Shown one piece after another: positions 46,381-55,343 of a stretch of 64,000 bases of DNA. A program made the translations under genes and the position numbers. Source of the stretch: Poriferisodalis sp965204125 (lineage in GTDB: Bacteria > Actinomycetota > Acidimicrobiia > Acidimicrobiales > Poriferisodalaceae); NCBI RefSeq assembly GCF_965204125.1, contig NZ_OZ241968.1, positions 310,001 to 374,000 of the forward strand. Direction: 5' to 3'. Every line of letters begins with the position of its first letter. Position 1 is the first letter of the stretch. A model generated the notes under the pieces. It was not told where the DNA came from and made no database searches. It saw only the letters and a list, made by a program, of their open reading frames with translations.

Positions 46381-47754
46381 TCAGCGCCGGCCGAGACCCT
46401 CGTAGGTGAAGCCTGCGGCGCGCAGCTGGTTGGCGTCGAGCAGGTTGCGGGCGTCGACGACGCGAGCCGCGGCCATCTCCGATGCGGCCCGCTCCCAGTC
46501 GAGGGCCGCGAACTCAGGCCACTCGGTCAGCACGACGGCCACATCGGCGCCATGCAGGGCTTCGAACGCTGAGTCTCGAACGTGCAGGACCGCGGGCAGC
46601 TGTGACGCGATATCGGGCCGGTCGTCGAGGTTGCTCAGGGCCGGGTCGTACGCCACGAGGCGTGCACCGGTCGCGCTCAGCCGCTCGGCGACCCGCAGTG
46701 CGGGAGAGCCGCGCAGGTCATCGGTGCCGGCTTTGAAGGTGAGACCCATCACCGCCACGGTGACACCGTCGAGATCAACAGATCCCGGGGCTCCATCACC
46801 GGCAGCCGGATCCGTCACCCGGTCTGGCCCGCCCACGACCATCCGGGCGACCTTCGCCACCACCCGGTCGAGCTGCTGCTCGTTGACCGCGATGACGCCT
46901 TCGAGCAGGTCGAAGACGTACCCGGCGTCGTTGGCGACCGATACCAAGGCGCGGGTGTCTTTCGGCAGGCACGAACCGCCCCAGCCGGGGCCGGGCTGCA
47001 GGTACGCCGAGCCGATGCGGTGATCGGTGCCGACGCCCGCAAGAACCGTGTCGACGTCGGCGCCGACCGCCTCGCAGACGGCGGCCAGCGCATTCACGAA
47101 CGAGACCTTGGCGGCCAGAAAGGCATTTGCCGCGTACTTGACGGTTTCGGCCGAGGTCGGATCGCTCAGGATGACCGGTGCTTCCACACGGGCATACAGC
47201 GCCGCGACCCGGCGTGCCACCGAGAGATCTTCGGCCCCGATGACGATCCGGTCGGGTGACAGGAAGTCGGCCACCGCCGAGCCCTCCCGCAGGAACTCGG
47301 GATTCGACGCCAGCGCCACATCGGTGCGCCCGAGCGCCGCCGCAATCTTGGGCGCTGTTCCCACCGGCACGGTCGACTTCGTCACCACCACCGAGCCGGG
47401 CTGCAGGCGAGGTGCCACCGAATCGAGCGCTGCCAGCAAGTAGCTGAGCTCTGTTTCGCCGTCGGCACGCAACGGAGTCGGCACGCAGACGAAGACGAAG
47501 TCGCACGTGGCCGCAACGGCTTCGGCCGAGATCACGAACCGGAGGCGTCGCGCAGCGATGCCTTCAGCGACGAGCCGATCCAGATCGGCTTCGCGAATGG
47601 GCACCACGCCAGCCGACAGGGACGCCACCTTGGCCCGGTCGATGTCCGCGCAGATGACGTCATGGCCGAGGTGGGCGAAGCACGCCGCCGTCGTGAGGCC
47701 GACGTAGCCCGCGCCGACGACGAGGATGCGTTGCTCGGGCGATGTGCCGCTCAT
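46381..47754 (-). CDS. ugd: UDP-glucose 6-dehydrogenase
   Basis: 457 residues, ATG start overlapping the LCP gene's stop by 4 nt. Oxidises UDP-glucose to UDP-glucuronate with two NAD. N-terminal Rossmann loop 'VVGAGYVGLTTAACFAHLGH', 'KSTVPVGT', the substrate-binding 'NPEFLREGSAVADFLSPDRIVIG', K206/N210 in 'ETVKYAANAFLA', and the catalytic C262 in 'GWGGSCLPKDTRAL'. The C-terminal UDP-binding domain follows ('VMGLTFKAGTDDLRGSPAL'). UDP-glucuronate feeds acidic wall or capsule polymers; downstream of LCP in the same operon, this suggests a uronic-acid-containing polymer. Confidence 0.94.
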   Translation of the reverse strand: MSGTSPEQRILVVGAGYVGLTTAACFAHLGHDVICADIDRAKVASLSAGVVPIREADLDRLVAEGIAARRLRFVISAEAVAATCDFVFVCVPTPLRADGETELSYLLAALDSVAPRLQPGSVVVTKSTVPVGTAPKIAAALGRTDVALASNPEFLREGSAVADFLSPDRIVIGAEDLSVARRVAALYARVEAPVILSDPTSAETVKYAANAFLAAKVSFVNALAAVCEAVGADVDTVLAGVGTDHRIGSAYLQPGPGWGGSCLPKDTRALVSVANDAGYVFDLLEGVIAVNEQQLDRVVAKVARMVVGGPDRVTDPAAGDGAPGSVDLDGVTVAVMGLTFKAGTDDLRGSPALRVAERLSATGARLVAYDPALSNLDDRPDIASQLPAVLHVRDSAFEALHGADVAVVLTEWPEFAALDWERAASEMAAARVVDARNLLDANQLRAAGFTYEGLGRR

Positions 47755-49352
47755 GGCGCCAGCTGGTCGGCGGAAGGCACGTCGACCCTCCGGTGGCCGG
47801 GATCGATGCGAGGCGGCTCGTCGCCGACGTGCAGGATCACCGTGGTTGCGTCAAGCTCGGCATGGCCGGCGAAGTCTGGCACAGGCAGCAGGTGACTGGC
47901 CAGCAGGCCGGCAGCGAGCCGTCCCTGCGGGGCCAGATACACGACGGTGCCCGCCAGCCCGTCCGAGATGCCCTCCGGCATCGGCCCCGCTGCCTGCGCA
48001 TCGAATCCCAGTTCGCTCAGCTCTGCAGCCACCTGGTGCCGCGCCGTCCCGGTCACCTGCACTCGCACCCGCGACTCCACGATGTCGTCCCAGCCGATGC
48101 CCCGGAACACGTCCAGTACCCGTTGATTGTGCTCAGCGCGCTGCGGATCGAGCCCGAGCGACCATCTCACTGGGTCGTGCACGTCAACGACCCGCAGCTC
48201 GTAGTCCTCGACGTCGGCATCGACGTCGAGGCCGGCGAACTTGTCCGCGAGTCTCCGGCCGTCGTTCACGATGCTCAGCGTGTCGGACGTGGACAGGTGG
48301 TCGGCTGCGATGTCCAGCACTGCGAGCAGATTGATCGGGTTGGCAAGCAACGCGGGTGCGACTTGCGCAGCTGCGACGCGCATGAATTCGCGCTGGCGGT
48401 CGGTGCGGGCGAGGTCATTCCAGGCGCCGTGCCGCTGCCAAGTCCCGTCAGGCAGCTGTTCCTCGAGATGACGGCTGCGGACATATGCAAGCGCCTTCCT
48501 GCCGTCGAGGAGATGGGTGCCCGCCCCGGTGACGAACCCGCTCCGGCTCTCCGTCGGATCGGTGGCGTTCTCTTTCGGCTGGTCTCGCAACGGCCGGTCG
48601 AAGGTCATCTCGACGCCGCCGACGGAGTCAACCAGCCGCAAAAAGGCCTGGAAATCCGCCTCGACAAAGTGCTGCAAGGTGATGTCGAGGTTCTCCTCGA
48701 CCGTGTCGATCAAGCGCGCAGCGCGCGCTGCCGTGGTGCGGTCACGGTTGTAGGCGCTGTTGATCTTGGCCATGACGCCGGTGCCAGCGATATCGCTCGT
48801 GCCGGCGATCTCGGCCGCCAAGTCCCGCGGGATGGACATCATCGCCGCCGTGCCGTCGTCGCGCAGGCGGATCACCATGATCACGTCCGCGAGCCGGTTG
48901 TAGTCCGAGTGCCCGGCGCGCAGCGGATCGTCGGCAGCGAGTCCCACGGGGCTGTCGGTGCCGACGAGCAGGTAGTTCTCCCCGGTTGGACCACCCGGCA
49001 GTACCGGCTGACCAGCGGACCGGTCCGCAATTCCTGACGAATCCGACACGGCATCCGACTCGTCACCCGCCGAAACGTCGTCGCCAACGGCACCCGCTTC
49101 GTCACTGCTCATGCCGCTGCCGGCCGAGCTGTCAGGATTCGCCGCCATCGTGGCCGGCTGCTCGATCAGCACGTCGGCGGCGGTCACCGGCTGCTGGGGA
49201 GCAGATGTCAGCACATCGGCCAGCTCGTGCCGTTCGATCCGCCCGAGCTGCAGCAGCACGAATGCAGACGCGCCGGTCGCGGCCGCTCCGGCGAGGGTCA
49301 GCACCGCCAGCGAGATCAGAATGAGGCGAGTCCGCCAGCTGCGGTGGCTCAC
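47751..49352 (-). CDS. LCP (LytR-CpsA-Psr) family wall-polymer ligase with LytR_C domain
   Basis: 533 residues, GTG start overlapping the flavoprotein stop by 4 nt. A short cytoplasmic start and helix (about 10-33) anchor the protein; a Ser/Asp/Gly-rich linker (60-120) leads to the LCP domain (about 125-345): 'NYLLVGTDSPVGL', 'NRLADVIMVIRLRDDGTAAMMSIPRDL' with the conserved Arg/Asp that hold the lipid pyrophosphate and Mg, and 'KINSAYN'; then 'KALAYVRSRHLEEQL'. Residues about 420-510 form a LytR_C-type domain ('VRVQVTGTARHQVAAELSELGF'). LCP enzymes attach teichoic acids or arabinogalactan to peptidoglycan, in keeping with the coupled ugd. Confidence 0.88.
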   Translation of the reverse strand: MSHRSWRTRLILISLAVLTLAGAAATGASAFVLLQLGRIERHELADVLTSAPQQPVTAADVLIEQPATMAANPDSSAGSGMSSDEAGAVGDDVSAGDESDAVSDSSGIADRSAGQPVLPGGPTGENYLLVGTDSPVGLAADDPLRAGHSDYNRLADVIMVIRLRDDGTAAMMSIPRDLAAEIAGTSDIAGTGVMAKINSAYNRDRTTAARAARLIDTVEENLDITLQHFVEADFQAFLRLVDSVGGVEMTFDRPLRDQPKENATDPTESRSGFVTGAGTHLLDGRKALAYVRSRHLEEQLPDGTWQRHGAWNDLARTDRQREFMRVAAAQVAPALLANPINLLAVLDIAADHLSTSDTLSIVNDGRRLADKFAGLDVDADVEDYELRVVDVHDPVRWSLGLDPQRAEHNQRVLDVFRGIGWDDIVESRVRVQVTGTARHQVAAELSELGFDAQAAGPMPEGISDGLAGTVVYLAPQGRLAAGLLASHLLPVPDFAGHAELDATTVILHVGDEPPRIDPGHRRVDVPSADQLAP

Positions 49353-50716
49353 TCAGCTGCCTCGGAGAGGGCCTCGCTCAACGACGGATACACGAACAAA
49401 CTCTCGGCGATGTCCTGGACGCGCAGGTTCGCGCTGACAGCGAGAGCCACCACGGAGATCAGCTCGGCCGCGTGCCGACCCACGATGGAACCGCCCAGCA
49501 CCTGGCCGGTCAGCGGATCGGAGACGATCTTCACGAAACCCCGGGGGTTCTCCTCGATCAGTGCCTTGGCGTTCGCGCCGAACGGCACCTTGGTGACGCG
49601 GATCTTGCGACCAGTGGCAAAGGCCTCCGCCTCGGCGAGTCCGACATCGGCGATCTCGGGCTCGGTGAAGATGGCCGATGCCGCTTTGTCGTAGTCGAGA
49701 TGGCGGTGGGGGCGGGTCTCGTGCAGGCCCATGGCGTGCTCCACGATCTTGCGTCCCTGCATTGCCGCCACCGACGAGAGCGGCAGCTTGCCCGACAGGT
49801 CGCCCGCCGCATAGATGCTCGGCACCGACGAGCACAGGTTGTGGTCGACATCCACATAGCCCTCGCCGTCGACTCGCACCTCGGTGTTCTCCAAGCCCAA
49901 GCCGTCGCTGTTGGGGATCGAGCCGATGGCGAGCAGGGCGTGCGTGGCGCGCACCGTGCGGCCGTCGCTGCACACGACCTCGACCGCGTCGCCGTCACGC
50001 ACGATGTTCACCGCACGTGCGCCCTTGAGCATGGCGACGCCGAGATCACTGAAGGTCTGCTCCAGCACTGCGGCGGCTTCGGGGTCTTTGTGGGGCAGCA
50101 CTTGCTGTCGGCTCACGATCAGCGTGACTTGGGAGCCCAGCGAGGTGAACATGTGCACGAACTCGACGCCGGTCACCCCCGAGCCCACCACGACAAGGTG
50201 CTCGGGCAGCTCTGCGGGCGGGTAAGCGTCCCGGGTGGTCAGGACCCGCTCGCCGTCGATGGGCGCCCACTCGGGGATGCGGGGCCGGCTGCCGGTCGAC
50301 AGCACGACGACATCGGCCGACAGCTCCACGGCTCCGTCGGCGGTATCTGCGCAGACTTCGTTGGGCCCGAGCAGGCGGCCCGAGCCCGACAGTATCCGCA
50401 CACCCTGGCTGACCAGCATCTGCCGGGCAACCTCAGCGAGGCGGTCCTCGATGTCGCCGATGCGCTGGCGAAGGTGCGGGGTGTCCACCGATGTGGACAC
50501 ATTGGCGAGGCCCAGCTCGTCGAGATGACCGGCGAAGCTGAGCGCCGAGCCGGTGGCGATCATGGTCTTGGACGGCACGCAGTCGCGCAGGTGGGCGGAG
50601 CCGCCCACGATGTCGCGCTCGATCAGCGTCACGTCTGCGCCGTAGCGCGCCGCATAGGTAGCCGCCGAGTGACCCGCCGGGCCACCGCCGATCACGACGA
50701 ACCGCTTCTGGGCCAT
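49349..50716 (-). CDS. NAD(P)H-quinone dehydrogenase, LpdA-type flavoprotein disulfide reductase family
   Basis: 455 residues, ATG start. FAD-binding 'FVVIGGGPAGHSAATYAARYGADVTLIE' and NAD(P)-binding 'LVVVGSGVTGVEFVHMFTSLG'; 'SIYAAGDLSGKLPLSSVAAMQGR' is the second FAD segment; the C-terminal interface domain follows. In place of the redox pair CxxxxC the sequence is 'GGSAHLRDCVPSKTM': only C46 remains, A41 standing where the first Cys would be. Mycobacterium LpdA (Rv3303c), an NAD(P)H:quinone reductase without lipoamide activity, has the same single-Cys 'DDCVPSKT' arrangement, so a quinone or small-molecule substrate is likely. C-terminal His-Glu dyad of disulfide reductases is also not obvious. 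Confidence 0.85.
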   Translation of the reverse strand: MAQKRFVVIGGGPAGHSAATYAARYGADVTLIERDIVGGSAHLRDCVPSKTMIATGSALSFAGHLDELGLANVSTSVDTPHLRQRIGDIEDRLAEVARQMLVSQGVRILSGSGRLLGPNEVCADTADGAVELSADVVVLSTGSRPRIPEWAPIDGERVLTTRDAYPPAELPEHLVVVGSGVTGVEFVHMFTSLGSQVTLIVSRQQVLPHKDPEAAAVLEQTFSDLGVAMLKGARAVNIVRDGDAVEVVCSDGRTVRATHALLAIGSIPNSDGLGLENTEVRVDGEGYVDVDHNLCSSVPSIYAAGDLSGKLPLSSVAAMQGRKIVEHAMGLHETRPHRHLDYDKAASAIFTEPEIADVGLAEAEAFATGRKIRVTKVPFGANAKALIEENPRGFVKIVSDPLTGQVLGGSIVGRHAAELISVVALAVSANLRVQDIAESLFVYPSLSEALSEAAE

Positions 50717-50762
50717 GGTCCCGCAGCGTACCGGTGCCCCCCGGCCCCGCTGCCGTCGCGGC

Positions 50763-51926
50763 TTAGCTCAGCGTGGGGCTGCAGAGACCGTCGAGCTCGC
50801 TGACGGTGATGCGCTCACGGTTGGCGTAAGTGACCTCATTGGCGGGGTCAGCACGCAGCCGGAATTCGCGGAAGGTCATCTCCAGCGAGTCGAAGGCGAC
50901 GATGCGGCCCGACAGCGAATCACCGACACCGAGGATCAGCTTGATGGTTTCGAGCGCTTGGATCGAGCCCACGATTCCCGGCAGCACCCCGAGCACACCG
51001 GCTTCCGCGCACGACGGGGCAAGTTCTGCCGGCGGGGGCTCGGGCAGGTAGTCGCGATAGGTCGGCCCATGCTGCGGGTCGAACACGGTGACCTGGCCCT
51101 CGAAGCGGAAGATCGAGCCGTGCACTATGGGTATGCCCAGCTTGACGGACGCATCGTTGAGCAAGTACCGGCTCGGGAAGTTGTCGGCGCCGTCCACGAT
51201 CACGTCCCAGCCCGACAGGATCTCCAGCACATTGTCGGCGCCGAGCCGCGTGTCGTAGGTGACCACGTTGACGTCCGGGTTCAGCGCGGTCAGCGTCTTC
51301 TTGGCCGAGTCGACCTTGCGGTCGCCGACGCGGTCGACGTTGTGGAGAATCTGGCGCTGCAGGTTGGACTCGTCGACCACATCCATGTCGATGATGCCGA
51401 GCGTGCCGACACCGGCAGCTGCCAGGTAGAGCGCAGCCGGCGAGCCGAGGCCGCCCGCGCCGAGCATGAGCACCTTGGCGTCGAGCAGCTTGAGCTGTCC
51501 GGCTTCGCCCACCTCGGGCAGCAGCAGGTGTCGCTGGTACCGGTTGCGCTGCTCGGCACCGAGCGAGGCCGGGGTGGACCACGGCCGGCCTTCGTCCTTC
51601 CACTGGCCGAAGCCGCCGTCCATGGACACCGCGTTCGGGTATCCCAGTTCGGCGAGCGTCTTTGCGGCAAAGGCCGAGCGCACGCCGCCGGCGCAGTAGA
51701 CGATGATCTCGGCGTCGTGATCGGGCAGCCGGTTCTCTATCTGCGCCTCGAGGTGGCCGCGTGGGATGTGGATCGCGTCGGCAAGCGCACCCTGCTCGTA
51801 CTCGTCGGGCTCGCGCACATCGAGCACCACCGGAGAACGGTCGGCGATCCACTCTGCCGCCGTGGCCGTCGTGATCTCGGTGATCTCGCGCTTGGTCGCT
51901 GTCAGCAGTTCGCGGAACGAGGGCAT
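50763..51926 (-). CDS. Rhodanese-ThiF/MoeB fusion (sulfur-carrier adenylyltransferase)
   Basis: 387 residues, ATG start. Residues 15-118 are a rhodanese domain with C78 in 'IIVYCAGGVRSA', and residues 124-380 an E1-like ThiF/MoeB domain: 'RNRYQRHLLLPEVG', nucleotide loop GAGGLGSP (156-163), 'DMDVVDESNLQRQI' and 'PSCAEAGVLGVLPG' with the catalytic-type Cys. The order is the reverse of MoeZ/MOCS3, where the rhodanese is C-terminal. Only three Cys are present in all, so the Zn CxxC pairs of MoeB are absent. It should adenylate a ThiS/MoaD-like sulfur carrier C-terminus; the rhodanese domain would donate sulfur. No carrier protein gene is adjacent. Confidence 0.85.
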   Translation of the reverse strand: MPSFRELLTATKREITEITTATAAEWIADRSPVVLDVREPDEYEQGALADAIHIPRGHLEAQIENRLPDHDAEIIVYCAGGVRSAFAAKTLAELGYPNAVSMDGGFGQWKDEGRPWSTPASLGAEQRNRYQRHLLLPEVGEAGQLKLLDAKVLMLGAGGLGSPAALYLAAAGVGTLGIIDMDVVDESNLQRQILHNVDRVGDRKVDSAKKTLTALNPDVNVVTYDTRLGADNVLEILSGWDVIVDGADNFPSRYLLNDASVKLGIPIVHGSIFRFEGQVTVFDPQHGPTYRDYLPEPPPAELAPSCAEAGVLGVLPGIVGSIQALETIKLILGVGDSLSGRIVAFDSLEMTFREFRLRADPANEVTYANRERITVSELDGLCSPTLS

Positions 51927-52016
51927 CGGGGCCTCCCTGTTCGTCGCCCGGTGTCTGGAACGATGGAGTCACGTTCGATAACGCCCAGTCCCCAGACCAG
52001 GCTCAGGCCCTAAATC

Positions 52017-52835
52017 CTACCCAACAGGTCGGGTTTTAGCGCCGCCGCAGATCTGGGGGAGCACTTCGGAGATGGATCGACGGAGCACCATGTCGGCGAG
52101 GTGGTCCATCTCGGTGGGCTCCGCATTGACGATCACGACACGCGCACCCGCCGATTTGGCCGCTGGCACCACCGCCGCGATGGGATACACGGCCAGCGTC
52201 GTTCCGACGGCCAGCATCAGGTCGCAGTTCTCGGCTGCGATCTGCGCACGCAGCAGGTCTCGCGCCACGAGCTGCTGGCCGAAGCTGATCGTGGCGCTCT
52301 TGAGAATCCCGCCGCACTGCGGGCACGGCGGGTCGTCCTCGCCGAGCCGCACTCGGTCGAGCACCACGCCCATGTCCGCGCGGTAGTCGCACTCCAGGCA
52401 TGCGACCTCGCGGATGGTGCCGTGCACCTCCACGATCTTGTCGGGGTCCGAGCCGGCGTCGTGGTGCAGCCCGTCCACGTTCTGCGTCAGCAGCGACACC
52501 AGCTTGCGGCGGCGCTCGAGCTGCACCAGGGCTCGGTGCCCGTCGTTGGGCTCGGCACCCCACGCACGGTGATCCATGCGCGCCCGCCAGGCCAGCACGC
52601 GCACCTCGGGATCAGCCAGGTAGTTCTGCAGCGTCGCCTGCTTCTCAGCAGCGGGGTTCTTGGTCCATACGCCATTGGGACCGCGGAAGTCCGGGATTCC
52701 CGAGTCGGTGGAGATCCCGGCGCCGGTCAGCACCGTGATGGCGTTCGCCTCATCGATCCACCCGGCCACCGTTCGAACGTCGTCATCGGTGTCGGAACCC
52801 GCATCAGGCCCGCGGTCCGTCTCGGCTGGGCTCAT
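52017..52835 (-). CDS. NAD-dependent protein deacylase, Sir2 family
   Basis: 272 residues, ATG start. Sirtuin motifs: 'VLTGAGISTDSGIPDFRGPNGVWTKNP' (NAD loop), 'LLTQNVDGLHHDAGS', the catalytic His in 'VEVHGTIREVACLEC', two zinc Cys pairs (CLEC and CPQC), 'SATISFGQQL' and 'DLMLAVGTTLAVYP'. It removes acyl groups from lysines with use of NAD. The substrate-preference Tyr/Arg pair of class III sirtuins is not seen; the sequence reads more like a deacetylase (CobB/SrtN type). The N-terminal 20 residues are acidic and disordered. The deacylase may act on acetyl-CoA enzymes nearby, which is speculative. Confidence 0.9.
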   Translation of the reverse strand: MSPAETDRGPDAGSDTDDDVRTVAGWIDEANAITVLTGAGISTDSGIPDFRGPNGVWTKNPAAEKQATLQNYLADPEVRVLAWRARMDHRAWGAEPNDGHRALVQLERRRKLVSLLTQNVDGLHHDAGSDPDKIVEVHGTIREVACLECDYRADMGVVLDRVRLGEDDPPCPQCGGILKSATISFGQQLVARDLLRAQIAAENCDLMLAVGTTLAVYPIAAVVPAAKSAGARVVIVNAEPTEMDHLADMVLRRSISEVLPQICGGAKTRPVG

Positions 52836-52869
52836 GCCTCACAGTCTGACTGATCGCCGGGTACCAGGT

Positions 52870-52900
52870 TTGACGAGATTTGTGTGATTAAAAGTATATT
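52870..52900 (+). promoter_or_regulatory. Candidate sigma-70-type promoter in an AT-rich island
   Basis: TTGACG at 52870-52875 and TATATT at 52895-52900, spaced 19 bases, within about 80 bases (52875-52950) of clearly AT-rich sequence, unique in this GC-rich window apart from 4095-4145. It points toward the unknown gene starting at 52997. The spacing is slightly long; a different -10 (TATAAG region) is possible. Confidence 0.45.
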
Positions 52901-52996
52901 TCATGTTGTATAAGTATGTTTTGATATACAGCACGTCAACCGCTCACGAACGCCGGTCCCGGCCGGACGCGACACGACACGCTGAAGGAGACCTCG

Positions 52997-53713
52997 ATGC
53001 GAACCGACCACATGCCGACGACTCCCCCGCCCGCGACTGCCAGCAGCGAGGCTGCAGCGGTCAACCTGCAGCTCGTCGGCGGCACGGCGACTGTGCCGAG
53101 CGAGCCGCTGGTCCCAGCGGCCACAAGCGAGCCTTTGCGTGTCCTGCTGGCGCGGCCGTGGGATGACCCCAGCTTGCGACGCCGTGGCCACGATCCGCGC
53201 TCGGCCTACGTGGAGCGCTTCTGGGTCGCCATCCTGGGCCCGAGCGCCGTCTGGTTTCTGCGTCTGCTCGCACGGGAGTTCGACGAACTGGCCCCAGGAG
53301 AAGACCTGCGACTCGATCTCGACTCCACCGCCCGGCGACTCGGGCTTCAGCACCGCGGAGGCCGCACGAGCAGTTTCATGCGCACCATCGACCGCTGCGC
53401 CATGTTCCACCTGGCGCAGTTCGCCGATGATGCCGTGCTGATGGTTCGCCGCCTGCTGCCGCCCGTGCCACGCCGGCTGTACGACCGGATGCCCCAAGAG
53501 CTGCGCGATGAGGTCGGACGCTGGTCGCGCACCGACGGGCGTGCGGACTTCTCAGTCGGCGAGACCCGCCTGCTCGCGTCGTGCATGTTGATGCTCGGCC
53601 ACGGCCTGCACGAATCAGCCGAGCGCCTGGTGACGCTGGGGCTCGCGCCTCATGCCGCAAACGAGGCAACGGCATGGGCATGGGCGCAGCGATGCACCCG
53701 CCGCGGCGGCTAG
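52997..53713 (+). CDS. Conserved-looking hypothetical protein
   Basis: 238 residues, ATG start with AAGGAGA about 10 bases upstream, a good ribosome site. I do not recognise the family. Residues 1-45 are Ala/Thr/Pro-rich. Residues 60-150 hold an ordered helical core: 'HDPRSAYVERFWVAILGPSAVWFLRLLAREFD', then 'LDLDSTARRLGLQHRGGRTSSFMRTIDRCAMF', in which the second part looks like a winged-helix or helix-turn-helix (STARRLGL..., then R-T-S-S-F recognition-like helix). The C-terminus (about 165-238) is helical. Strong AT-rich promoter and own ribosome site suggest a regulated, well-expressed gene, perhaps a DNA-binding regulator. Convergent with pepA, 7 bases apart. Confidence 0.7.
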   Translation: MRTDHMPTTPPPATASSEAAAVNLQLVGGTATVPSEPLVPAATSEPLRVLLARPWDDPSLRRRGHDPRSAYVERFWVAILGPSAVWFLRLLAREFDELAPGEDLRLDLDSTARRLGLQHRGGRTSSFMRTIDRCAMFHLAQFADDAVLMVRRLLPPVPRRLYDRMPQELRDEVGRWSRTDGRADFSVGETRLLASCMLMLGHGLHESAERLVTLGLAPHAANEATAWAWAQRCTRRGG

Positions 53714-53720
53714 CGCCCGG

Positions 53721-55217
53721 TCACCAACCGCAGATCAGCTCCACCAGCGTGCGCACACCGAAGCCGGACGCTCCCTTGGACAGCTCGCCGGCGTCGGCGT
53801 CGGTACGCACGGGTCCCGCGATGTCGAAGTGCACCCATGGCGTCTCGCCCACGAACTCTGACAGGAACAGGCCTGCGTGGAGCGTGCCCCCGTAGCGGTT
53901 CTTGCCGATGTTGCGCAGGTCGGCGATCGGCGAGTCGAGCTGCTCGCGGTACTCCGGCGGCAGCGGCAGATGCCAGAGCAACTCGCCGGCGGCGCTTGCC
54001 GCAGCCTCGGCACGCTCGATCGCTGCCGGGTCGTTGCCCATGAGCCCGCCGTACTTGTCGCCGAGCGCCACCATGCAGGCACCCGTCAGCGTGGCGAGGT
54101 CGACAACCAGGTCTGGCTCCTCTTCGACCGAGAGCGACAGACCGTCAGCGAGCACGAGCCGACCCTCGGCGTCGGTGTTCAGCACTTCCACGGTCTTGCC
54201 GTTGCGGATGCGCAGCACATCGCCGGGCTTGGTGGCCGTGGGTCCGGGCTGGTTGTCGGTGCAGCAGCAGATGCCCGTGACCGCGACATCGGGCGCCAGC
54301 CGGACGATCGCGCTCATCGCGCCGATGACGGCGGCAGCGCCGCCCATGTCGATCTTCATCCACTCCATGCCCTCGAACGTCTTGAGGTTGAGCCCGCCCG
54401 TGTCGAATGTGATGCCCTTGCCGACGAGGTGCACAGTGGCGCGCGGCTCAGCGGTCGGCTGCCAGCGCATGCGGATGAGCGCCGGTGGCTCTGTGGAGCC
54501 CGCGTTGACACCCAGGAGCCCACCGCATCGCTCCGCCTCCAGTCGTTCGCGGTCCCACACCTCCACCGATGCAGTGCCGGCCGCGGGATCGCCGTCTGCA
54601 GAGGCCGCCTCGATGGCCTCGGTTGCGGCGTCGGCGAGGCCGCTCGCGGTGAGCGCGCCGGCTGGCTGGTTGACGAGGTCGCGGGCCAGGGCAATGCCGC
54701 CGGCCACAGCGGCGGCACGGCCGACGGCTGCCGTCGTGTCGGTGCCGTCGGGCGCTGCGAGCACAACGCGGCCGAGCGCGTCGGCTTCGGGCGGTTCGCC
54801 TTTGTGCTCGTTGAACCCGTAGGAGGCCAGGAGCATGCCTTCGACCACTGCCGCGAGTGCGACATCGGCACCGAGATCGTCGGCCGCAGCGGCCGCCAGT
54901 GCTGAGGTCAGCGAGTCGACCTTCGATGCCGCCCGCCAGAGATTCGCCGCCGCCTTGCGAACGTCCGCTGCAGTGAGATCGTCCGAACCGAGCCCGACGG
55001 CGATGGGCATGGTGTCGTCAGCAGCGCCGGCGATGCCGGCCATCAGCGCGGTGCTGCCCGCTGCGCCATCGAAGCCGCTGGCTGCCAGGTAGTTGGACGT
55101 GGCTCCCAGCGTGTCCAGCGCATCGCTGCGCACCGGCCTGTCCGCGGCGGCAGTGGGCGGCGCAGCAGCGGGGTCGGTCACCACCTCGAAGGCGTCTGTT
55201 GAAACAGTCAGCGGCAC
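53721..55217 (-). CDS. pepA: Leucyl aminopeptidase (M17 family)
   Basis: 498 residues, GTG start. Two-zinc M17 peptidase removing N-terminal residues in the cytoplasm. The C-terminal catalytic domain carries 'VGKGITFDTGGLNLKTFEGM' (metal-binding K and D), 'MKIDMGGAAAVIGAM' and the signature 'VLNTDAEGRLVLADGL', which gives the Asp, Glu and catalytic Arg. N-terminal domain (1-190) is divergent, as usual. Full length for the family. 126 bases separate it from birA upstream on the same strand. It could also act as a regulator by DNA binding as in E. coli PepA, but nothing indicates this. Confidence 0.93.
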   Translation of the reverse strand: MPLTVSTDAFEVVTDPAAAPPTAAADRPVRSDALDTLGATSNYLAASGFDGAAGSTALMAGIAGAADDTMPIAVGLGSDDLTAADVRKAAANLWRAASKVDSLTSALAAAAADDLGADVALAAVVEGMLLASYGFNEHKGEPPEADALGRVVLAAPDGTDTTAAVGRAAAVAGGIALARDLVNQPAGALTASGLADAATEAIEAASADGDPAAGTASVEVWDRERLEAERCGGLLGVNAGSTEPPALIRMRWQPTAEPRATVHLVGKGITFDTGGLNLKTFEGMEWMKIDMGGAAAVIGAMSAIVRLAPDVAVTGICCCTDNQPGPTATKPGDVLRIRNGKTVEVLNTDAEGRLVLADGLSLSVEEEPDLVVDLATLTGACMVALGDKYGGLMGNDPAAIERAEAAASAAGELLWHLPLPPEYREQLDSPIADLRNIGKNRYGGTLHAGLFLSEFVGETPWVHFDIAGPVRTDADAGELSKGASGFGVRTLVELICGW

Positions 55218-55343
55218 AGCGTCCTCACTCTGTCGGGGGTATCACGAGCGACGGCAAGCGCAGCCCGCACTGCGGTTCTACCCGACGCCGACGCTCAACG
55301 CAGCAGATGTCTGTCGCGCGCCGATCGGGGGCCGTGTTTCGCT

